64,000 bases of DNA from Pirellulaceae bacterium (GTDB lineage: Bacteria; Planctomycetota; Planctomycetia; Pirellulales; Pirellulaceae). The notes under the pieces are model-generated. The model searched no databases. It saw nothing but the letters and a program-made list of their open reading frames with translations, and had not been told where the DNA came from. This document shows positions 54,723-63,465 of the stretch, in pieces. Both the position numbers and the translations under genes were made by a program. Location of the stretch: contig JAKVBZ010000009.1 in the NCBI GenBank assembly GCA_022448645.1, positions 1 to 64,000 of the forward strand. The letters are read 5' to 3'. Each line of letters opens with the position of its first letter. Positions within the stretch are counted from its first letter, which is position 1.

Positions 54723-55289
54723 ATGGAACTACAGCACGTTAATGTAAAAATCCTGGTCGACCAACTAGGAATCGGCATGGAGCAGTTGATTGAAGTCTTT
54801 CATCGTTGGGTCGCGGAACAATGTTGTGAAGAGCTGCTCATTGATGTCGCGGATTACCAGCATGTTCCAGACGGTCCAGGAGTACTTTTAGTTGGCCATG
54901 AAGCAGATTACGCCTTGGACCAACAAGGTGGGCGGTACGGATTACTTTACAATCGCAAGGACGTGATGGATGGTAGTAATTTGAAGCGGTTGCAGCAGGC
55001 TTTCCGGTCTGCAGCTGCGGCTTGCCACCAGCTGGAAACAGAACTAGGGGATAACACGCTGCAATTCAGCCGGCAGCAGTTCGAAATCATTGTCAACGAT
55101 CGAGCTCTGGCTCCAAACACTGACGAAACGTTCCAAGCCCTCCAGCCAGAACTGAAAGCATTCGTGTCTCAGACTCTAGGTCACGATCAGTTTCAATTCA
55201 ATCGACGATCCGATGATCCTCGTTGTCGCTTCAGCATTGATGTCATCTCTGATCAACCCTTCGACCTTGCTGAAGTGTCGACAGCGTAA
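54723..55289 (+). CDS. Small protein of unknown function linked to the sulfite reductase
   Basis: The 188-residue protein begins MELQHVNVKILVDQLGIGMEQ and has no signal peptide or membrane helix. FHRWVAEQCCEELLIDVADY and PGVLLVGHEADYALDQ look like a mixed alpha/beta fold, with a paired Cys at residues 35-36 that could bind metal or react with persulfide. No known motif is seen. Its 37-base spacing from the reductase gene suggests cotranscription and a supporting role, such as assembly or electron delivery. That is inference from position. Confidence 0.75.
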   Translation: MELQHVNVKILVDQLGIGMEQLIEVFHRWVAEQCCEELLIDVADYQHVPDGPGVLLVGHEADYALDQQGGRYGLLYNRKDVMDGSNLKRLQQAFRSAAAACHQLETELGDNTLQFSRQQFEIIVNDRALAPNTDETFQALQPELKAFVSQTLGHDQFQFNRRSDDPRCRFSIDVISDQPFDLAEVSTA

Positions 55290-55354
55290 CGGTTGAGGCT
55301 CACAGAGTATGCCAGCTTCGTTTAACGGATAGTAACAGGTACGGGTACGCACTG

Positions 55355-56245
55355 ATGGCCAACATTCTTGACGGAAAGAAAATCGCCCGAGACATCCAGG
55401 ATGAGACTCGCGAGGAAGTCGAGGCGTTTGTTTCCTCGACAGGGATCCAGCCCTGTTTGGCTGCAGTCTTGGTTGGAGAAGACCCCGCAAGCCAAGTCTA
55501 TGTGCGGAACAAACGTCGAGATTGCGAACGTGTGGGTATCCAGAGCCAGTTGCACACATTATCCCCTGACACATCCATGCACGAATTGACCAGTCTCGTT
55601 GATCAGCTCAATGAGGCGCAAAATGTCCATGGCATCTTGGTACAGCTGCCTCTTCCGCAGCAGCTGGATGAGACTTCTATTCTCGATCGGGTGCACGCGC
55701 AAAAAGATGTCGACGCTTTTCATCCGGAAAATGTCGGACGGCTTTCACAAGGACGAGCTCATTTCTTGCCCTGTACACCTCACGGGGTTCAGCAGTTATT
55801 GCACCGCACGGGTATTCCGGTCAGCGGCAAACATGTCGTGATTGTGGGACGGAGTGATATTGTGGGTAAGCCGTTGGCCCTGATGTTGATGCAGCGTGAT
55901 TCGACCTGTGGTCCTGCAGCGGCCAATGCGACCGTGACCATTTGTCATAGCCGCTCTGAAAATCTCACAGAACTGACCCGTCAGGCGGACATCCTGGTCG
56001 CCGCCATCGGCAGGCCTCGTCACATCACGGCTGACATGGTGCGACCAGGCGCGACAGTCATTGACGTTGGGATCAATCGTACTGACGACGGCTTGTGTGG
56101 AGATGTCGACTTTGACAACGTCGCGGAGATCGCAGCCAATATCACTCCTGTTCCTGGAGGCGTGGGTCCACTCACGCGTGCCATGTTGCTACAGAACACT
56201 CTGATGGCAGCCCGGTTACAAACGGGGGCCAAGTCGGGCGGTTGA
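55355..56245 (+). CDS. folD: FolD bifunctional methylenetetrahydrofolate dehydrogenase/cyclohydrolase
   Basis: The 296-residue enzyme is a normal-length FolD. Family landmarks are PASQVYVRNKRRDCERVGI with the catalytic Lys, VHGILVQLPLPQQLD, FLPCTPHGVQQLL, the NADP loop GRSDIVGKPLALML and the ending PVPGGVGPLTRAMLLQNT. It interconverts 5,10-methylene- and 10-formyl-tetrahydrofolate in the cytoplasm, feeding one-carbon units to purine and formyl-methionine synthesis. It follows the small unknown gene after 65 bases and ends before a convergent methyltransferase. Confidence 0.97.
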   Translation: MANILDGKKIARDIQDETREEVEAFVSSTGIQPCLAAVLVGEDPASQVYVRNKRRDCERVGIQSQLHTLSPDTSMHELTSLVDQLNEAQNVHGILVQLPLPQQLDETSILDRVHAQKDVDAFHPENVGRLSQGRAHFLPCTPHGVQQLLHRTGIPVSGKHVVIVGRSDIVGKPLALMLMQRDSTCGPAAANATVTICHSRSENLTELTRQADILVAAIGRPRHITADMVRPGATVIDVGINRTDDGLCGDVDFDNVAEIAANITPVPGGVGPLTRAMLLQNTLMAARLQTGAKSGG

Positions 56246-56271
56246 GACGGTCGCCCTGCTTTCACGTCTCA

Positions 56272-57075
56272 TCATCGTGAGCTTCGTTGCCGCAGAGTCT
56301 CATACAGCAATACTGCGGCGGTAGCCGACACGTTCAGGCTGTCGGCAGCACCACACATCGGGAGGCGAATCGGCTGAATGTCCTCGCCCTGCCATGTATC
56401 GCTCAGACCATCCGCTTCACTTCCCAAGACAATAGCGGTAGGCCCCGAGTAATCTTCCTCGGAATACGACCGTGCTCCATCCACCCGTGCAGCGAACGTG
56501 CGCAATTGGCGACGGCGTAACCACTCTAGAGTCTCTTCACTGGATGCGGCACACACTGAAACGGTAAACACTGTTCCCAAACTGGCTCGAATCGCATTGG
56601 GATTGTACAGGTCGGTTTGAAGATCCGTCACAATCACAGCCGCAGCGCCCGCACCATCTGCGCTGCGCACTACAGCACCGATGTTCCCAGGCTTCTCGAT
56701 TGCTTCCAAAATCAAAACCACAGGGTTGTCTGGCAATTGCAGATCACAGAGCTCACAAACAGGCTTTTTGGCGATGCCAACGATGCCCTCTGCCCGTTGT
56801 CCAAAAGCGATACGACTAAAGACTTCGGACGAAACAGAAAGAATCGAAGCAGGCGATGTGGACAGTGCGCTGATGGCTAAATGAGTCTCATCGTTGGTGC
56901 ATAATTCAGCACAGAAAAAGACTTCGACAAATTCGAGCCCACCCTTTAAGCCTCGCAGAATTTCTCGCGCACCGTCAACAATGATCCGACCTTGTTCCTC
57001 ACGCCCACGACGCTCGCGCAGCCGAGCGGCCTCGGTCACATGAGGATTTCGGTGGCTGGTGATGATTTTCGTCAT
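56272..57075 (-). CDS. SpoU-class (TrmH-like) RNA 2-O-methyltransferase
   Basis: The 267-residue protein has an N-terminal substrate-binding domain (GRIIVDGAREILRGLKGG) and a SPOUT catalytic domain with the three SpoU motifs: EKPGNIGAVVRSADGAGAAA, TAIVLGSEADGLS and RLPMCGAADSLNVSATAAVL. It should methylate a ribose in rRNA or tRNA through a trefoil-knot AdoMet site. It follows the RlmI-like methyltransferase gene after only four bases and is surely cotranscribed, so the pair may modify rRNA. The exact nucleotide target is unknown. Confidence 0.94.
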   Translation of the reverse strand: MTKIITSHRNPHVTEAARLRERRGREEQGRIIVDGAREILRGLKGGLEFVEVFFCAELCTNDETHLAISALSTSPASILSVSSEVFSRIAFGQRAEGIVGIAKKPVCELCDLQLPDNPVVLILEAIEKPGNIGAVVRSADGAGAAAVIVTDLQTDLYNPNAIRASLGTVFTVSVCAASSEETLEWLRRRQLRTFAARVDGARSYSEEDYSGPTAIVLGSEADGLSDTWQGEDIQPIRLPMCGAADSLNVSATAAVLLYETLRQRSSR

Positions 57076-57079
57076 GATG

Positions 57080-57958
57080 TCATCTTTGTGGCCAACGAGC
57101 TACGATGCCGCTCGGCAACCGACGTCCGTCGCTCGTCTCTAAGTATAGTTGTTGTGCCCGAACTCCAGATTGGCAATGCCCGAAAACAGCATCGGCAAGA
57201 ATCGCCTCGACTTCGGCGGCTCCCAGGCCAGTTGAATGGCACGTCAACAGGAAAAAACATCTTTGTTTTTCTGTCAATGTTCCGCAGGCTTGCAGCAATC
57301 GGTGTAAATCTCGGTTGAGCTTCCAGGTTTCGGCATGAGGCCCGTGGCCGTAACTGGGTGGATCCAGGATCACCGCATGATAGTCGTTTTGCCGCTTCAA
57401 CTCGCGCTGCACGAATTTCATGGCGTCTTCGGTGATCCAGCGGATGGGAGCTTGGTCTAATCCAGAGCTGGCCGCATTTCGCTTCGCCCAGGCAACCGTG
57501 TTGCGAGCCGAATCAACGTGAACCACTTCGGCCCCTGCCGCCGCCGCCGCCAACGTTGAGCCGCCTGTGTAGGCGAATAGATTCAGCACTTTCACTCTTG
57601 TTTCCGAAGTGATTTGACCGCTTGCCCGTTGAAGTTGACGGCCGATCCAATCCCAATTCCTCGCTTGTTCAGGAAATAGGCCAATGTGCCCCACGTCCGT
57701 CGGCTTCAAAGTGAACCTCACCGATCCGCACGAAACGGCCCAATCTTTTGGCCACCGGATTGACTCGTGGTGGCTTTTCCATTCCCCTTGTTGTGACTTT
57801 TTACGAGAAAAAACAGCATCTGCCGTGGCCCACAAGCTGGGGTCGGTTGGTTTGACATCATCCGTGCCTGGTGCTGGGCGATCCAGCACAAAACCACCTA
57901 TTCGCTCGAGCTTACGGCCGTTACCAAAGTCAAGTAATTCGTATTGATCAAGTTCCAT
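57080..57958 (-). CDS. RlmI/RlmK-like class I rRNA methyltransferase
   Basis: From the ATG at 57958 (a TTG at 58021 is less likely) the protein has 292 residues. The AdoMet site is VKVLNLFAYTGGSTLAAAAA with VVHVDSARNTVAWAKRNA, and the catalytic loop reads VILDPPSYGHGP, like the rRNA cytosine/guanine methyltransferases RlmI and RlmK. LFPEQARNWDWI precedes the domain as in that family. The N-terminal PUA domain common in RlmI is absent or reduced, giving a shorter enzyme. The target base cannot be named from the sequence. It heads the two-gene transcript with the SpoU enzyme. Confidence 0.9.
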   Translation of the reverse strand: MELDQYELLDFGNGRKLERIGGFVLDRPAPGTDDVKPTDPSLWATADAVFSRKKSQQGEWKSHHESIRWPKDWAVSCGSVRFTLKPTDVGHIGLFPEQARNWDWIGRQLQRASGQITSETRVKVLNLFAYTGGSTLAAAAAGAEVVHVDSARNTVAWAKRNAASSGLDQAPIRWITEDAMKFVQRELKRQNDYHAVILDPPSYGHGPHAETWKLNRDLHRLLQACGTLTEKQRCFFLLTCHSTGLGAAEVEAILADAVFGHCQSGVRAQQLYLETSDGRRLPSGIVARWPQR

Positions 57959-58093
57959 CTTCACTTTCGGACTGGAATTCCAAGCCAGCAATCGAGAAAA
58001 TAATGGACAGGTGCCGGGCAATTTTCAGCCTGCCGGTAATCTATCCGTAATATAACCATGGTCTAATCGCATCCGTTAGTGGTGACACATCCG

Positions 58094-59227
58094 ATGACCA
58101 CACTCACATTGATCAGTGTAACGATTCTACTTGGCCAAGCCGACGTAACACAGGCGGACAATACCATTCCGCAAAGCAAGGAGATTTCGGACAAAGAGAT
58201 CGGCACGTGGATTCAGGCGCTTGACGCGGACCTGTATGCCGAACGCGAACGCGCTACCGAACGACTGGTTGCCGCAGGTGGAAGAGTGATCCCGGCCGTA
58301 TTAGAAGCGGCGGATGAGGACAATCTGGAAGTTGCCACACGCGTTGTCTTCGTGTTGCAGCAATTGGCACTCTCGTCTGAGCTAGAAACAGAAATCTCAG
58401 CCCACGATGCACTCAAGCAGTTGGCCCAGGATGGCAATTCGTCTGCGCATCGTTCGGCCAAACGTTCACTGGAACAACTGGCGTCCTTCTTTCAGGGGCG
58501 AGCGCTAGACCAATTGCAGCGACTGGGGGCCGACGTCAACCTGTCCGTGTTGGCGACCGGCGGCCAACAAATTGAAACAATCAATTCCGTCGAAATCAGT
58601 AATCGTTGGAAAGGGAATTTAAACGACTTAAAACATTTAGAGTGGTTCACCAGTCTCAGTGAACTAAGGCTTGCCGGCAGTCAGGTCCAGGATGACTGGT
58701 TGGAAGTCGTGAGTACCATGAAAAACCTTGGGCGTTTGCGCTTGAAGCACACATCGATCACCGACGATGGTCTTTCTCACATCCAGCAACTGGCCCCCAT
58801 CCAATTGGAAATCTGGTATTCCGAGCTGTCAGACACGTGCATCGAGAATTTGGCTGCTTTCCAGGGAGTGCGTGTGATCCAGTTGTATGGTACGCAGATT
58901 TCGCCAGAAGGAGCTGAGCGCCTGGCCGAAATGAACAAAGGACTGGTTGTCGACTATCGTCCTGGTGGAGCGCTATTGGGTGTGCAATGTCACAATGAAG
59001 TCGACAAGTGCACTATTGTTGGTGTTCAGCCTAAGTCGGGAGCCGCGAGTGCCGGTTTACGAAAGAGCGACATCATCGTTATGTATGATGGTGAACCTGT
59101 ACAGAACTTCGACGTTCTGCGGAAGCTTATCGGAAAAAATTCGCCTGGAGACCGTGTTCCCATCAAAGTGCTTCGTGGGGCGGAAACGATCGATACAAAA
59201 GTCGTTTTGGGTGAGTGGCAATGGTAA
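58094..59227 (+). CDS. Exported HEAT-LRR-PDZ protein
   Basis: The ATG at 58094 gives 377 residues with a signal peptide (TTLTLISVTILLGQADVTQA). A HEAT-like helical repeat follows (ERATERLVAAGGRVIPAVLE), then leucine-rich repeats (LSELRLAGSQVQDDWLEVV, LGRLRLKHTSITDDGLSHI, VIQLYGTQISPEGAERLAEM). The C-terminal 90 residues are a PDZ domain (LLGVQCHNEVDKCTIVGVQP, GLRKSDIIVMYDGEPVQNF). Such combinations are common in planctomycetes and serve protein-protein contacts outside the cytoplasm. No protease domain is present. The role is not known. Confidence 0.88.
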   Translation: MTTLTLISVTILLGQADVTQADNTIPQSKEISDKEIGTWIQALDADLYAERERATERLVAAGGRVIPAVLEAADEDNLEVATRVVFVLQQLALSSELETEISAHDALKQLAQDGNSSAHRSAKRSLEQLASFFQGRALDQLQRLGADVNLSVLATGGQQIETINSVEISNRWKGNLNDLKHLEWFTSLSELRLAGSQVQDDWLEVVSTMKNLGRLRLKHTSITDDGLSHIQQLAPIQLEIWYSELSDTCIENLAAFQGVRVIQLYGTQISPEGAERLAEMNKGLVVDYRPGGALLGVQCHNEVDKCTIVGVQPKSGAASAGLRKSDIIVMYDGEPVQNFDVLRKLIGKNSPGDRVPIKVLRGAETIDTKVVLGEWQW

Positions 59228-59912
59228 TCTAGGGCAATTATCATCGCGAAAAAGTAGAACGTTGTAGGACTCTTTTCGCCGTCATGTCATTACATAACGG
59301 CAGGGCGCTAGGCCAATTCCGCGTTTGCTTTTCTTTGCACTCCCAGATGAGAGGTTGATGGTCGAAACGAAGTGCCACACAGGATCTACTGTGGTTGGAG
59401 GTGCATTCGGCTGGCGTTCTCTTTGGAGATCAAGAACTCTGAACCAGAGTCTCCGTTAATGATTTGTGTTCAGGGGTCGACACGAGCACATTCCGGTCTT
59501 ATTCGTTCTCTGTCGCAACCATTCCCGGTTCACCAAAACACACGCATAAAAAACTAGGGATCAGAGGAAATCGTATCATCTATATCGAGCCAATGTGCCT
59601 GGTAAAACGGGGTGACAGATCGTCAAGCCAAATGATCCATCGTAGGCATCAAAAGCGATGGACGATCGACGTCAAAGGTTCAAGTTTAAGGACTTTAAAG
59701 TCAAATATTCCTCATTTGCGGGTTGTATCTTCAGGAATGGACGATCTTCTTGAGATTTCTTCAAAATCTGTCAAGAATGGAAAAAGTAAGCCGCGCACCG
59801 ATCCAGTTGGGTCCGGCTTTAAACCTGGCCGGCATGCATTCAAGGCGGGCACTGGCTATGTCTTTTGTCAATGGGCTCACTGGCCGATGACAATGCGAAA
59901 AACAGAGGCGAT
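59228..59912. other. Long intergenic region before the M36 protease gene
   Basis: About 685 bases precede the likely ATG at 59913, which has AGAGG at 59904-59908. A long rightward frame (59464-60141) runs into the protease in another phase and is a shadow. The stretch should hold the promoter and possibly a long leader; no hairpin with a T-run was found. Confidence 0.45.
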
Positions 59913-62900
59913 ATGGACACGGAACGACATCCGAATTGCAAACGACGGTTGGTGTTGGAACAACTCGAACCACGTGAGTTCCTTGCTGCCTCTCCGGCTC
60001 CGATCGAACCGATCGAAATTGCACACGTCGAGCCTCCGGCTGTCATATATACTCCCCCACAACAGTTTCATCTGGCAGCGCCAACGGATGCGATGGAATC
60101 CGCACCGGGAGTATCGCTGGATAAGGCTTTGGCCTATCTGAGGAAGCACGCGGCGAACTTTGGTCTGTCCGTTCATGATTTAGATGACTTTCGGGTTACC
60201 GATATGTATACGAGTGGACATACGGGAGTGACGCACGTTTATTTGCAACAAATGCACAATGAATTGGACGTGTTCCATGCTCGCATCAACGTCAATCTCC
60301 TTTCCGACGGCCATGTTCTTTCTGCGGGTAGTTCCTTTTTGCCCAATCTGAGTGCAGCCACGAGTTCACTGCTACCGGTATCCCCGACCGTATCTGCAGT
60401 CCAGGCGCTGTCGAGTTTGATGCATCAGATTGGCTGGCCAAGTGACAGCGCAGACCAGGCAATTGACAGCCGACAGGCCTATCAGGCAAGGGCATCGCAA
60501 AGTCGTCGGCTTACGGTTCTGTCTGCAAGCCACCTGTCACTGGAGCCCATTCCAGCACAGCTCTTCTATGTGCCTCAACCTGACGGCCAGGTCGAACTTG
60601 CCTGGCAACTCGAAGTACAAACACCGGATGGCCAGCATTGGTACGATGCCGGGGTGAGTGCGACCACGGGAGAAATATTGTATCTCTCGGATCGAGGCCA
60701 CCATGCTTCCTACCATGTTTATCCATTACCGTTGTCCGATCCGGACGATGGCTCGCGCGCCGTGGTGACCGATGCACATGATCCTACCGCTTCTCCGTTG
60801 GGGTGGCACGACACAAATCTCTCGCCAGGCGTAGGTGAATTCACCGACACTCGTGGAAACAACGCCGTTGTACAGGAAGACACGGATGGGAATGACACTG
60901 GGGGATTCCGTCCCGACGGTGGAGCGGGCCTGAACTTCGACTTTCCGATCGACTTGTCCGCTGACCCGTCGACTTATCAGGGTGCCTCGGTGACCAACGC
61001 GTTTTATTGGACGAATCTGCTGCACGATTTGCATTTTCAATATGGATTTGATGAAGTGGCGGGGAATTTCCAAACAACAAATTTCAGTGGCAATGGTTTG
61101 GGTGGGGACGCCGTCGTGGTGGATGTTCAAGACAGCGCAGAACTTAACAACGCTCGATTCTTTTCCACTCCGGATGGTACTGCGCCGCGAATGGAATTTT
61201 TTAACTGGCTTGCGCCACCTGTTGTCGATATCCACATCCCAGCCGGTTTGGCTGGAACCTATGCGGCTAGCCCTGCAGTCTTCGGCCCTACGTTGGATGG
61301 CACAGAAGTTTCCGGACAGATTGTCATTAGTAGTCCTGTGGACGGTTGCTCACCACTGACAAACGCGGCTGCCATTAACGGTAACATTGCTTTGATCGAA
61401 AGAGGTACATGCTTTTTTGTTGATAAAGTGAACCAAGCACAGGATGCTGGGGCGATTGGTGTGGTCGTTACGAACAACGTGTCTGACGGAACCGTTACGA
61501 TGGGTGGTGAGGACTCGGGAATCGTGCTCGCTTCTGTGATGCTTAGCCTCGAAGACGGAAATTTGATTCGCGACGCAATCGCGGGAGGCGACACGGTGCA
61601 GGTTGATCTTGTCGGATCGGGTTTGCGTGATAGTGCTTTGGACAATTCCATAATCATTCATGAATATGGCCATGGCGTTTCGAACCGATTGACTGGCGGA
61701 CCGTCCAGCGCGACTTCACTCGTATCGGAACAAAGCGGTGGAATGGGCGAGGGATGGAGCGACTGGTGGGCTTTGATGTTGACGCAAACCGCCAATGATA
61801 CCCAAATGGGCACCAAGTCGGTTGGTGCGTTTGTGTCTGGACATGTAGCGGGCGGTGCAGGTATCCGTCGCTTTCCGTATAGCTTTGATTTGGCCGTCAA
61901 TCCACTAACGTATGACGACATCGATGATGCTCAGGCCGACGTACCCTGTTCTAGCTCCGGTTGTGCCGAAGTCCATGACTCGGGAGAGATCTGGGCATCT
62001 GTCTTGTGGGATCTGAATTGGCTGCTCATCAATGGTGATGGTGCGAATATCATCGGGCAGGGCTTTGACGCAGATCTTTACCGCGGCAATGGTGGCAATA
62101 ACCTTGCGCTACAGTTAGTCATGGATGGGTTGAAATTACAACCATCCAATCCTACGTTTCTCGATGGTCGTGATGCGATCCTGCAAGCTGACGTGGCGTT
62201 GACGGGAGGAGTCAATCACCTGGCGATCTGGACCGCATTTGCCCGCCGCGGAATGGGATTTAGCGCTGCTGATGGGGGAAATGCTAATTCAACCTCCATA
62301 ACCGAAGCCTTTGACATGCCCACAGATATTCTGCGTGACGCCCAATGGAATGGTGACCAGGCTGCCGGAAACGTAGGCGATGGTCTGACTTGGTCGGATC
62401 CTAACAATTGGACCGTCGACACCAACACCGATACCCTCCCCAGCAACACCGCCCCCGGTGACAATGTGACGCTTCAGGTGGCACCTGCGATCGGCGATAT
62501 TCATCTTGGCATCGATCGCACCATCAATGCCCTGACCATCGATGCAGACTATGTACTCCGGGGTGGAACACTAAACATCGCTACTGGCCAGATCACTGTC
62601 GGTAGTGGCGTAATGACCACGATTGATGCCGATCTGAATGCAGCTGGCGCGGTGATCAAGCAGGGTGGCGGTACGCTCTCGATCACGGGCACTGTACCTC
62701 GAGTCGTTGTAGATGCGGGAACGTTTGTTGTTGGTTCCACCGCTACCGTGGGAACTTTAACGGTCGAGTCGGGCGCAACACTTGTTCTCAACGGAGCGAT
62801 TTCACATGAGCTGATCAACAACGGTTTGTTGATTCTTGGTGGTGACTTGAATGGTGACGGAGCTCGCGATGCTGACGACATTGACTCGCTTTACGAACAG

Positions 62901-63461
62901 ATGAGCAACAGTAACGCGCGGGTCGATCCTCGGTTCGACCTGGTAGCTGACCAACGGCTGGATGCACGGGACGTGCATGAATTGATTACGAACGTGTTGT
63001 TCCGAAAAATGGGCGATGCGGATCTAGATGGTGATGTCGATATCAAGGATGCCAATACGATCGTACAGAATTTTAACCCGCTGGGCAGCAATTCAGTCAG
63101 TCCCTGGAGGAGGGGCAATTTTGACGGCGACGACGATATTGATATCTTTGATTGGAACCTGATGGTGGCGAACTTCAGTCCGCTGGGATATGCGGTCCTC
63201 AGTTCGTCATCCCGCCCAAATGACTTGACCGACGATTTCATGAGGGACGTGCACTCAACGGACGACGTTCCCGGTCAGCTACCAGCTTCTCAGTGTTTTC
63301 AGCCTATGCAAGAACCATGTGACAGGATCGTCAATGACGCTGAGCGGTCGGTAATTCACGAAGGGTATCGCGAACGGGTGGATGCTCACTTCTCAAACTT
63401 GGATCACCGTGAAGAGGCATTGGGAACTTTGCAGCAACAGGTCTGGAAAGGGCTGAACTAG
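59913..63461 (+). CDS. LEPR-XLL-bearing M36-type metalloprotease with PA and dockerin domains
   Basis: The protein has 1,182 residues with the ATG at 59913. It opens with KRRLVLEQLEPREFLAASP, the planctomycete LEPR-XLL export signature in place of a plain signal peptide. An FTP/PepSY-type propeptide region follows, then the M36 fungalysin catalytic domain with HEYGH (583-587) and the third ligand Glu613 in GEGWSDWW. A protease-associated (PA) domain is inserted before it (GNIALIERGTCFFVDKV). After a beta-repeat region (about 810-970) come three dockerin-like calcium repeats (GDLNGDGARDADDI, GDADLDGDVDIKDA, GNFDGDDDIDIFDW). It should be a secreted or surface-bound zinc protease. Confidence 0.93.
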   Translation: MDTERHPNCKRRLVLEQLEPREFLAASPAPIEPIEIAHVEPPAVIYTPPQQFHLAAPTDAMESAPGVSLDKALAYLRKHAANFGLSVHDLDDFRVTDMYTSGHTGVTHVYLQQMHNELDVFHARINVNLLSDGHVLSAGSSFLPNLSAATSSLLPVSPTVSAVQALSSLMHQIGWPSDSADQAIDSRQAYQARASQSRRLTVLSASHLSLEPIPAQLFYVPQPDGQVELAWQLEVQTPDGQHWYDAGVSATTGEILYLSDRGHHASYHVYPLPLSDPDDGSRAVVTDAHDPTASPLGWHDTNLSPGVGEFTDTRGNNAVVQEDTDGNDTGGFRPDGGAGLNFDFPIDLSADPSTYQGASVTNAFYWTNLLHDLHFQYGFDEVAGNFQTTNFSGNGLGGDAVVVDVQDSAELNNARFFSTPDGTAPRMEFFNWLAPPVVDIHIPAGLAGTYAASPAVFGPTLDGTEVSGQIVISSPVDGCSPLTNAAAINGNIALIERGTCFFVDKVNQAQDAGAIGVVVTNNVSDGTVTMGGEDSGIVLASVMLSLEDGNLIRDAIAGGDTVQVDLVGSGLRDSALDNSIIIHEYGHGVSNRLTGGPSSATSLVSEQSGGMGEGWSDWWALMLTQTANDTQMGTKSVGAFVSGHVAGGAGIRRFPYSFDLAVNPLTYDDIDDAQADVPCSSSGCAEVHDSGEIWASVLWDLNWLLINGDGANIIGQGFDADLYRGNGGNNLALQLVMDGLKLQPSNPTFLDGRDAILQADVALTGGVNHLAIWTAFARRGMGFSAADGGNANSTSITEAFDMPTDILRDAQWNGDQAAGNVGDGLTWSDPNNWTVDTNTDTLPSNTAPGDNVTLQVAPAIGDIHLGIDRTINALTIDADYVLRGGTLNIATGQITVGSGVMTTIDADLNAAGAVIKQGGGTLSITGTVPRVVVDAGTFVVGSTATVGTLTVESGATLVLNGAISHELINNGLLILGGDLNGDGARDADDIDSLYEQMSNSNARVDPRFDLVADQRLDARDVHELITNVLFRKMGDADLDGDVDIKDANTIVQNFNPLGSNSVSPWRRGNFDGDDDIDIFDWNLMVANFSPLGYAVLSSSSRPNDLTDDFMRDVHSTDDVPGQLPASQCFQPMQEPCDRIVNDAERSVIHEGYRERVDAHFSNLDHREEALGTLQQQVWKGLN

Positions 63462-63465
63462 CGCC

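Noticed and set aside
59464..60141. 225-codon rightward frame before and into the protease gene
   Set aside because: It overlaps the M36 gene in another phase, has no ribosome-binding site and reads as basic, low-complexity shadow sequence.
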